A DNA stretch of 5,887 nt from an uncultured Actinomycetes bacterium (GTDB lineage Bacteria; Actinomycetota; Actinomycetes; Nanopelagicales; Nanopelagicaceae). Under the pieces are notes generated by a model. It did no database searches, was not told the origin of the DNA, and was given only the letters and a program-made list of their open reading frames with translations. The stretch covers positions 1 through 5,887 of the forward strand of contig CAIMBV010000228.1 of assembly GCA_903839355.1 (NCBI GenBank). Direction: 5' to 3'. The position numbers were made by a program, and so were the translations under genes. Of this stretch, positions 1-5,048 are shown piece after piece (within the stretch, counting starts at the first letter, position 1; each line of letters begins with the position of its first letter).

Positions 1-307
1 CGATCTGGGCTGATTGATACTGATCTAATATCGCAATCAATTCATCTTTGGTGGAGCCGACGCATGTCAGGTGAGCAACCGTTGGAATGCCAGTGCGCTG
101 CGTTAATTGGGTAGCAATCCGCAAAGTGCGGTCCCTTGTTGAACCACCTGCCCCGTAGGTCACCGAAATGAAATCTGGCTTCAGTGGTGCGAGCTGTTCG
201 ACGGCCGACCATAGGCGGGTCTCCCCCGCCTCATCTTTAGGGGGAAATAGCTCAATGGAAAAAGTGGGGCGAGAGACCGTAGGTCTGGCTTCGGTTCTCT
301 GGTTCAT
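1..307 (-). CDS. metF: 5,10-methylenetetrahydrofolate reductase (MetF), N-terminal part, cut by left window edge
   Basis: This enzyme reduces 5,10-methylene-THF to 5-methyl-THF, the methyl donor for methionine synthesis, in the cytoplasm on an FAD-containing TIM barrel. I translated the minus strand by hand from ATG at 307-305 and obtained 102 residues with no stop before the edge. Visible motifs are SIELFPPK (residues 17-24; Glu19 aligns with the catalytic Glu of E. coli MetF), KPDFISVTYGAGGSTRDRT (43-61) and VAHLTCVG (77-84). All three are hallmarks of the family in the right order and spacing. Roughly two thirds of the protein lies outside the window. There is no Shine-Dalgarno sequence before the ATG, and a TANNNT element lies 8 bp upstream, so the transcript may be leaderless. 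It diverges from the prenyl synthase gene with a 24-bp gap. M. tuberculosis has a MetF-like protein (Rv2172c) divergent from idsA2 in the same way. The family call is secure. Confidence 0.95.
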   Translation of the reverse strand, partial: MNQRTEARPTVSRPTFSIELFPPKDEAGETRLWSAVEQLAPLKPDFISVTYGAGGSTRDRTLRIATQLTQRTGIPTVAHLTCVGSTKDELIAILDQYQSAQI

Positions 308-315
308 AGCGAAGC

Positions 316-343
316 AGGGTACCGTTACCGCGTGGATTTTGAA
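316..343 (-). promoter_or_regulatory. Putative metF promoter, leaderless, overlapping the divergent crtE promoter
   Basis: Read on the minus strand, TACCCT (321-316) fits the actinobacterial TANNNT -10. It is preceded by a 16-bp spacer and TTCAAA (343-338; 4 of 6 matches to TTGACA). The gap from the -10 to the metF ATG is 8 bp (315-308), so transcription would start at or next to the start codon. No Shine-Dalgarno sequence is present, which fits a leaderless mRNA. The -35 lies inside the first codons of the divergent gene. The call rests on sequence only. Confidence 0.5.
320..325 (+). promoter_or_regulatory. Putative -10 element of the carotenoid operon (leaderless GTG start)
   Basis: TACCGT fits TANNNT and ends 6 bp before the GTG at 332, which would place +1 at or beside the start codon. 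No usable Shine-Dalgarno sequence precedes that GTG (only AGGG, 12 bp away). I see no good -35 around 297-302, which is metF coding sequence. The TA at 320-321 is shared with the minus-strand -10 of metF (AGGGTACCGT), so the two promoters occupy the same DNA. Confidence 0.5.
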
Positions 344-1399
344 GGCATTGGCGGGTTAACCGGAGAGATCAATACCTCACTCTCACAATTTTTTGAGCAT
401 GAGTCGGCCTACCTGCGAAGCATTGGCAGTGAACTCATCCCCGTCGCCGATTCGCTCGGCCACTTCCTTTTAGATAGCGGCAAGCGGTTACGTCCGCTCT
501 TCGCCACCATAGGCTTCCTTGGAGCGGGCGGAGAACTCACTCCTCAGATCATCCGCGCCGCCTCCAGCCTGGAACTTGTCCATGTCTGCGCCCTGATTCA
601 TGACGATGTTATGGATGCCTCAGATACTCGACGCGGAGCTCCGGCGATCCATAAACAGTTTGAAGCTCTCCACACAGCCGAAAAATTGCACGGTAGCAGC
701 GAACAATTTGGAGTGGCCTCGGCAATCTTGCTGGGCGACTTAGCGTTGATCTGGGGTGCCAAAGCACTGCATGAATCTGGTGCTCCCGCCGAACTTATCT
801 TGCGCTCGCTGCCTTTTTATGACGAGATGCGAGTAGAGCTCATGGCGGGTCAATATCTCGATGTTTATGAGCAAGCGCTCGCCAGTGAGAGCGTTGAACG
901 CTCCCTCAAGGTTGCCCGCTTCAAATCAGGCAAGTACAGCATCGAACGTCCACTTCACTTTGGTGCCAGCCTGGCACCCGGCTTTAGTCCGTCAATCATC
1001 GAAACGTATTCGGAGTATGGACTACCTCTAGGCGAGGCCTTCCAACTTCGCGATGATGTGATCGGCGTCTTCGGAGATCCCGAAAAAACCGGCAAACCAG
1101 CGGGTGATGACCTCCGTGAAGGAAAGCGGACCGTCCTTGTCGCTACCACCCTCTCCAAAGCAAGTGAGAGTCAGCGCGAGAAATTCCTCGAACTCTTCGG
1201 TCGCAAAGAGTTAGATATTGATCACATCAACACCCTTCGTCAGATAATTATCGATACCGGTGCGCTTAATGAACTGGAATCCATAATTAGCGAGATGACT
1301 TCCAATGCGCACAATGCACTAGTAAGTGGTGGAATTACCCCAATAGCCGCCGAACTTTTGACACAGATGGCGATCGCGGCAACTCAACGTAGTTCTTAG
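332..1399 (+). CDS. crtE: Geranylgeranyl diphosphate synthase (CrtE/IdsA-type trans-prenyltransferase)
   Basis: This all-trans polyprenyl diphosphate synthase condenses IPP with allylic diphosphates, most likely giving C20 GGPP for the phytoene synthase encoded downstream. It has 355 residues, close to M. tuberculosis IdsA2. Motifs are GKRLRP (50-55, IPP binding), the first Asp-rich motif DDVMD (91-95) followed by RRG (100-102), GQYLDV (173-178), FKSGKYS (197-203) and the second Asp-rich motif DDVIG (241-245) followed by FGD (247-249). The positions 5 and 4 before the first Asp are Cys86 and Ala87. These are small rather than aromatic, which by family rules argues for GGPP or longer and against FPP. 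The second motif is DDxxG rather than DDxxD, which I recall as common in actinobacterial members. The GTG at 332 is chosen because it gives the full N-terminus and sits 6 bp after a TANNNT box. It is the first gene of the operon. idsA is an equally good name. Confidence 0.93.
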   Translation: MDFEGIGGLTGEINTSLSQFFEHESAYLRSIGSELIPVADSLGHFLLDSGKRLRPLFATIGFLGAGGELTPQIIRAASSLELVHVCALIHDDVMDASDTRRGAPAIHKQFEALHTAEKLHGSSEQFGVASAILLGDLALIWGAKALHESGAPAELILRSLPFYDEMRVELMAGQYLDVYEQALASESVERSLKVARFKSGKYSIERPLHFGASLAPGFSPSIIETYSEYGLPLGEAFQLRDDVIGVFGDPEKTGKPAGDDLREGKRTVLVATTLSKASESQREKFLELFGRKELDIDHINTLRQIIIDTGALNELESIISEMTSNAHNALVSGGITPIAAELLTQMAIAATQRSS

Positions 1400-1403
1400 T
1401 TAT

Positions 1404-1409
1404 AAGGGG
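1404..1409 (+). promoter_or_regulatory. Ribosome binding site of crtI
   Basis: AAGGGG lies 5 bp before the GTG at 1415 in a 15-bp intergenic gap, and it decides that start. The same nine bases, AAGGGGTTT, recur at 3901-3909 before the transporter gene. Confidence 0.75.
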
Positions 1410-1414
1410 TTTCA

Positions 1415-2896
1415 GTGCGCCAGACAAAGGGCAAGAGCGACCACGTTGTAATTGTAGGCGCAGGTCTTGGAGCGTTAAGTGCGGCTCTCCGTCTAGCAGG
1501 AGCTGGACGCAAGGTCACGGTCATTGAACGTGAATTTGTGCCAGGCGGACGCAACGGTTTGCTTCAACGTGACGGCTATTCATTTGATACAGGACCCACA
1601 GTTCTAACAATGCCATCCCTCATTCAAGATGCACTTTCGTGCGTTGGTGAAGATCTCAAGGATTGGCTGGAACTTATTCCCGTCGATCCGCTCTATCGCG
1701 CTTTTTATCACGATGGCTCGCACTTAGATGTGCATGCCGATACAGCTCGCATGCAAGAAGAGATTGCAACGAAAATTGGAGCAGCTGAAGCTGCAGGTTA
1801 TTCAAAGTACGTTGACTTTGTCACCAAGTTATACAAATACGAGATGAACGATTTCATCGATCGCAATATCGATTCGCCATTGAATCTGCTCACGCCTAAC
1901 CTGGCCAAACTGATCGCTCTAGGTGGTTTCCGAAAATTAGCTCCCAAGGTAAATGACTACCTCAAAGATCCACGCACTCAAAAGGTCTACTCATTCCAGG
2001 CGATGTATGCCGGGGTAAGTCCACAGCAAGCGCTCGCTATCTACGCAGTTATTGCATATATGGATTCGGTCAACGGTGTCTTCTTCCCTAAAGGTGGAAT
2101 GCATGCGGTACCGCGTGCGCTAGCTGGTGCCGCCACAAAACATGGGGTCACGTTTAAATACGGCACGTCTGTTACGACAATCGAGAAGAGCAATGGTCGC
2201 GCGACCGCTGTAATTACTGATTCCGGCGAACGCATTGAGTGTGATGCGCTGATACTCAACCCAGACTTGCCAGTTGCTTACCGTGAACTTCTCGGTCACA
2301 CTCCGCGCAAAGTTTCACATCTTAAATATTCTCCATCATGTGTAACTCTCTTGGTAGGGACCAAGAAAAAGTATGACCAATTGGCGCACCACAATATTCA
2401 CTTTGGTGATTCATGGGATGGCGTCTTTGATGAACTCATCAAAAAGAAGACCCTCATGACTGATCCAAGTCTTCTCGTCACAGTTCCAACACACGATGAC
2501 CCATCACTTGCACCTGCAGATCGCTCTTCGTATTACATCCTCTTTCCGACTCCTAACTTGGATGCGGATATTGATTGGCACAAGGAAGCACCTCGCTATC
2601 GAGATGAGATGCTCCGAGTTATGGAATCTCGTGGCTACACCGGTTTTGCCGAATCGATTGAAGTTGAAGAGATGACCACTCCCCTTGATTGGCAAGAACG
2701 CGGCATGGAGCGAGGTGCACCTTTTGCTAGCGCACACACCTTCTTCCAGACTGGCCCGTTTAGACCGCGCAACATGGCCCAGGGTTTTGAAAATGTGGTC
2801 TTTGCTGGTTCAGGAACTCAACCCGGCGTAGGTGTGCCGATGGTTTTGATCTCTGGACGTTTAGCTGCTGAAAGAATCGTAGGAGAAATTAAATAA
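1415..2896 (+). CDS. crtI: Phytoene desaturase (CrtI family)
   Basis: This is an FAD-dependent, membrane-associated desaturase that introduces double bonds into phytoene, giving lycopene or an intermediate (zeta-carotene, neurosporene, or further to didehydrolycopene). The number of steps cannot be read from the sequence. It has 493 residues, the usual CrtI length. A Rossmann dinucleotide site lies at the N-terminus (VVIVGAGLGALSAA, 11-24) with the acidic end of beta-2 at Glu38. It is followed by PGGRN (43-47) and FDTGPTVLTMP (57-67). The C-terminal carotenoid-oxidoreductase signature is FAGSGTQPGVGVPMVLISGR (463-482), preceded by the substrate-side segment MERGAPFASAH. The third glycine of GxGxxG is Ala20, a conservative change seen in related flavoproteins. 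It starts at GTG with a good AAGGGG site 5 bp upstream. Only one base separates its stop from crtB. CrtI relatives (CrtD, CrtN, 4,4'-diapophytoene desaturases) are possible, but the crtB and crtE neighbours favour C40 phytoene. Confidence 0.93.
   Translation: MRQTKGKSDHVVIVGAGLGALSAALRLAGAGRKVTVIEREFVPGGRNGLLQRDGYSFDTGPTVLTMPSLIQDALSCVGEDLKDWLELIPVDPLYRAFYHDGSHLDVHADTARMQEEIATKIGAAEAAGYSKYVDFVTKLYKYEMNDFIDRNIDSPLNLLTPNLAKLIALGGFRKLAPKVNDYLKDPRTQKVYSFQAMYAGVSPQQALAIYAVIAYMDSVNGVFFPKGGMHAVPRALAGAATKHGVTFKYGTSVTTIEKSNGRATAVITDSGERIECDALILNPDLPVAYRELLGHTPRKVSHLKYSPSCVTLLVGTKKKYDQLAHHNIHFGDSWDGVFDELIKKKTLMTDPSLLVTVPTHDDPSLAPADRSSYYILFPTPNLDADIDWHKEAPRYRDEMLRVMESRGYTGFAESIEVEEMTTPLDWQERGMERGAPFASAHTFFQTGPFRPRNMAQGFENVVFAGSGTQPGVGVPMVLISGRLAAERIVGEIK
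2881..2887 (+). promoter_or_regulatory. Ribosome binding site of crtB inside the crtI 3' end
   Basis: AGGAGAA sits in the last codons of crtI, about 10 bp before the GTG at 2898. With one base between the crtI stop and the crtB start, the two genes are probably translationally coupled. Confidence 0.65.
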
Positions 2897-2897
2897 A

Positions 2898-3797
2898 GTG
2901 GATGAGCTAACCGCTGCGGGAATAACCGACCCAGAACTTCGCGCCTCATATGCGGAGTGCAAGCGGCTTAACTCGCTACACGGTAAGACCTATTACTTGG
3001 CCACCTTGTTGCTCCCAAAAGAGAAGCGACCACATGTCCACGCGCTCTATGGATTCGCGCGTTACGCAGATGAGATTGTAGATGACCTCGCATCAACGCT
3101 CACCATTCCTGAAAAGGCCGCCCTCTTAAAAGAGTGGGGCGATGGAGTGCTTAGCGATATCAAAACAGGCACGAGCAGCGATCACATTGGACGTGCGCTG
3201 GTAGATACGGTTCGACGATTTGATATTTCAATCTCGTATTTTGAGGCTTTCTTGCACTCAATGACTATGGATCTTTCAGTCACCCAATACCAAACATACG
3301 ACGACCTGATGGAATATGTGTACGGAAGCGCTGCAGTAATAGGATTGCAGATGGTTCCTATCTTGGGTTACAGCGATAGTGCGGCCTTTGCTGCAGCAGA
3401 GAAACTCGGTATCGCATTTCAGCTTGCCAACTTCATCCGTGATGTCGGTGAAGATCTAGATCGTGGCCGTATCTACTTACCGCTAGAGGATCTGGCGACC
3501 GTTGGTGTTACTCCCGAACTTTTAGCTGAGCGCAAATTAACTCCTGAGATCAGGCGCGCTCTAGAATTCCAGATCGCTAGGGTTCGACGCCTGCAATCTG
3601 AAGCGAGCGCAGGAATTGAACTCTTAGATCCAGTGAGCCAGCCCTGCATCTTGGCCGCAAGCGAGCTCTACTGCGGGATCGTGGATGAGGTCGAAAAAAT
3701 CAATTACGAGGTATTTACCAAACGAGCCACCACATCGACCTGGCGCAGGCTGAAAGTTGCTGGCCCCGCCTTCGCGAAGGCCTTGCGCGCGCGTTGA
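2898..3797 (+). CDS. crtB: Phytoene synthase (CrtB, squalene/phytoene synthase family)
   Basis: This enzyme joins two GGPP molecules head-to-head through prephytoene diphosphate to 15-cis-phytoene, the first committed C40 carotenoid step, at the cytoplasmic face of the membrane. It has 299 residues, normal for bacterial CrtB. The two Asp-rich Mg-diphosphate motifs are ARYADEIVDD (54-63) and RDVGEDLDRGRIYLP (181-195), the latter preceded by FQLANFI (174-180). MEYVYGSAAVIG (138-149) matches the conserved mid-helix. The squalene synthase signature is also related, but the adjacent crtI and GGPP synthase make phytoene the natural product. The GTG start is supported by AGGAGAA upstream, and the next ATG (2902) is out of frame. 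It is the last carotenoid gene, and the C-terminus is basic (ending KALRAR). No cyclase or tailoring gene follows. Confidence 0.94.
   Translation: MDELTAAGITDPELRASYAECKRLNSLHGKTYYLATLLLPKEKRPHVHALYGFARYADEIVDDLASTLTIPEKAALLKEWGDGVLSDIKTGTSSDHIGRALVDTVRRFDISISYFEAFLHSMTMDLSVTQYQTYDDLMEYVYGSAAVIGLQMVPILGYSDSAAFAAAEKLGIAFQLANFIRDVGEDLDRGRIYLPLEDLATVGVTPELLAERKLTPEIRRALEFQIARVRRLQSEASAGIELLDPVSQPCILAASELYCGIVDEVEKINYEVFTKRATTSTWRRLKVAGPAFAKALRAR
3768..3781. repeat. Perfect 14-bp palindrome at the 3' end of crtB
   Basis: GCCTTCGCGAAGGC is its own reverse complement and lies 16 bp before the crtB stop codon. It can form a short GC-rich hairpin, or serve as a dyad binding site. It is not followed by a T-run, so it is not an intrinsic terminator of standard type. 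It also simply encodes Ala-Phe-Ala-Lys-Ala, so coding constraint could explain it. Confidence 0.35.
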
Positions 3798-3816
3798 AAG
3801 GCTAGGCGCTAGAGTT

Positions 3817-3907
3817 ACCTCCAACGGGAGCCGCTTACGTGGCTGAGAGGACCTGATCGTCAGGTCGACCGTATGACCAGTTCGGTAATGCGAATTGTGG
3901 AAGGGGT
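3817..3907 (+). promoter_or_regulatory. TPP riboswitch (THI-box), probably acting on translation
   Basis: The aptamer senses thiamine pyrophosphate in the leader of the following transporter gene. The diagnostic pyrimidine-sensing element GGCTGAGAGG lies at 3841-3850. The stems I can draw are as follows. P1 is ACCTC (3817-3821) with GGGGT (3903-3907). P2 is ACGG (3824-3827) with CCGT (3869-3872). P3 is AGCC (3829-3832) with GGCT (3841-3844). The optional P3a is a perfect 7-bp hairpin, GACCTGA (3850-3856) with TCAGGTC (3860-3866). P4 is CCA (3877-3879) with TGG (3898-3900). P5 is TTCG (3881-3884) with CGAA (3891-3894), closing a GTAATG loop of the family type. The 3' half of P1 contains the AAGGGG ribosome site, so ligand binding should hide it. 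The junction between P4 and P5 departs from consensus (GTTCG versus the usual TGATC-type, and ATTG in place of GCG). Its 5' edge is only 20 bp after the crtB stop. The class is secure and the exact limits are approximate. Confidence 0.87.
3901..3906 (+). promoter_or_regulatory. Ribosome binding site of the transporter gene, within riboswitch stem P1
   Basis: AAGGGG lies 7 bp before the ATG at 3914 and decides that start over the later in-frame ATG at 3938. Four of its bases (3903-3906) pair with 3818-3821 in the drawn P1 stem, so access would depend on the riboswitch state. Confidence 0.7.
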
Positions 3908-3913
3908 TTAATC

Positions 3914-4528
3914 ATGCATTCTATAAATCACGCCGTTATGACCGTCATGTTGACCGCATGGGGCTATCAACTCACCTACCTTGAGTTTGTCGCCTTCGTG
4001 ACCTCGGTCGTTGGGGTTGCCTACGGAATATTTGGTCCGCGCGTTACCTGGCCTTGGTGGAATATCAGCAGTCTGCTTTACGCGGGTCTCTTCTTTGAAC
4101 AAAAATATTATGCGAGTGCGATTTTGCAATTTGTCTTCGTTGCAGGCGGAATCTGGGGATGGTTTGGTTGGGGCCCAAAGGGTGCCAAACCTGCGAAGCT
4201 CAAACTACGTACCAACATCATCTGGATGATCGGATACCTCATCGCATGGTTCTCGCTTTATCCACTCCTCAAGTACTGGGGCGCTGCTGCATCTCTCACC
4301 GATGCCTTCGGGTTCGTAGGAAGTTGTATCGCTCAGGTATTAATGTGCGTCGAGCGTTATGAAGCATGGCCACTATGGTTTGTTGTCGATGGCGTCTACA
4401 CATATCAGTTCTGGCACGGTAAGTCCTACCTCACCTCGATCCTCTACTTCATATTTGTGCTGCTAGCAATCGGCGGCTGGAAGCGTTGGCTACGGGTGGC
4501 AAACCTCCCTGAGAATGTGATGAAGTAA
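3914..4528 (+). CDS. pnuT: PnuC-family vitamin transporter, probable thiamine transporter PnuT
   Basis: PnuC-fold proteins are small seven-helix channels of SWEET-like architecture that let a vitamin diffuse across the cytoplasmic membrane. Uptake is then driven by phosphorylation inside the cell. The 204-residue length is slightly short of the usual 220-240. Hydrophobic segments run through nearly the whole chain, roughly residues 22-40, 48-62, 66-86, 98-118, 125-145, 150-167 and 171-190. Family features are WPWWNISSLLYAG (46-58) with the following KYYASAILQ and IWGWFGW (80-86), and the C-terminal WPLWFVVDGVY (152-162) followed by YLTSILYFIF (172-181) and a basic end. The family call comes from these motifs. 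The thiamine assignment comes from the TPP riboswitch directly upstream, since relatives carry nicotinamide riboside or riboflavin. The ATG at 3914 has a well-placed AAGGGG. The next gene starts 9 bp after the stop and is probably co-transcribed. Confidence 0.85.
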   Translation: MHSINHAVMTVMLTAWGYQLTYLEFVAFVTSVVGVAYGIFGPRVTWPWWNISSLLYAGLFFEQKYYASAILQFVFVAGGIWGWFGWGPKGAKPAKLKLRTNIIWMIGYLIAWFSLYPLLKYWGAAASLTDAFGFVGSCIAQVLMCVERYEAWPLWFVVDGVYTYQFWHGKSYLTSILYFIFVLLAIGGWKRWLRVANLPENVMK

Positions 4529-4537
4529 AAGAAATAA

Positions 4538-5032
4538 ATGATCCTCACCATTGATGGCGTTGCGGGGGCTGGCAAGACCACCCTCGCGCGCTACATGCAG
4601 GGCGAATATGAGGATCGCATGAGTGTCTACATCGTCCATATGGATGATCTCTACGATGGCTGGAGCGATCCGTTTGGACCCGCCCTCGAAAGAAAACTCG
4701 TAGCGATTGCCGCGGCGCATAATGAGAAAAGACCACTCGAATTAACCAAGTACGACTGGATCAATGATTGCCCGGGACCCGCTTTCATTGTTCCTTCTGT
4801 GGAATTGCTGATTATCGAAGGAGTTGGCTCTGGGCAGAGTTCCATACGAGAGTTTGTTGAAACCAAGATATGGATTGACTTAGAACCAATCGTTGGACTG
4901 CGCCGAGTCCTCGCCCGAGATGGATTTGAGATTGAAGAGCAGATGCGCAGATTCTTACAGCAGCAGGAGGTTCACTTTGTGCAGGAAGGCACGCGCGCTG
5001 CCGCTGATTTTCACCTGAATGGGCTGCACTAA
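4538..5032 (+). CDS. Small P-loop kinase, uridine-kinase-like; substrate unknown
   Basis: This is a 164-residue cytoplasmic P-loop phosphotransferase. A Walker A motif, DGVAGAGKTT (6-15), starts almost at the N-terminus. HMDDLYDGW (34-42) corresponds to the DD(F/L)Y substrate/base motif of uridine and pantothenate-type kinases. KYDW lies at 71-74, a Walker B-like strand LLIIEGVGSG at 90-99, and a basic lid region RRVLARDG at 122-129. Proteins with the DDLY-GW pattern are widespread in actinobacteria and are usually annotated only as ATP-binding or uridine kinase family, and I recall no proven substrate. The gene begins 9 bp after pnuT with no clear Shine-Dalgarno sequence, suggesting coupling to it and hence indirect control by the TPP riboswitch. 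That context suggests, but does not show, that it phosphorylates the imported thiamine or a thiamine precursor. A nucleoside kinase role remains possible. Confidence 0.78.
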   Translation: MILTIDGVAGAGKTTLARYMQGEYEDRMSVYIVHMDDLYDGWSDPFGPALERKLVAIAAAHNEKRPLELTKYDWINDCPGPAFIVPSVELLIIEGVGSGQSSIREFVETKIWIDLEPIVGLRRVLARDGFEIEEQMRRFLQQQEVHFVQEGTRAAADFHLNGLH

Positions 5033-5036
5033 CCTC

Positions 5037-5042
5037 TAAGAT
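5037..5042 (+). promoter_or_regulatory. Putative -10 element of the protein kinase gene (leaderless GTG start)
   Basis: TAAGAT fits TANNNT and ends 6 bp before the GTG at 5049, the same distance as at the carotenoid operon. It lies in a 16-bp gap with no Shine-Dalgarno sequence, so leaderless translation is the simplest reading. No convincing -35 is visible near 5014-5019. Confidence 0.5.
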
Positions 5043-5048
5043 TTAAGC

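Noticed and set aside
168..359. 63-codon plus-strand reading frame at the left end
   Set aside because: It lies antisense to the clear metF coding region and overlaps the crtE start. Its translation has no recognisable motif.
3768..3800. Intrinsic terminator after crtB
   Set aside because: The palindrome has no following T-run and lies inside the crtB coding sequence.
3810..3815. TAGAGT as a -10 for the riboswitch transcript
   Set aside because: It fits TANNNT, but the start would fall near 3822 and remove the 5' half of stem P1. TTGAAA at 3794-3799 is only 10 bp away, too close for a -35. Readthrough from crtB or a promoter inside crtB is as likely.
1404..3909. Shared nine-mer AAGGGGTTT before crtI and pnuT as a common regulatory repeat
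   Set aside because: It is explained by both being ribosome binding sites. The flanks differ, and only the second copy is in a riboswitch stem.
3908..4129. Minus-strand frame antisense to the transporter gene
   Set aside because: The plus-strand frame has full PnuC-family motifs, a ribosome site and a riboswitch. The antisense frame has none of these.
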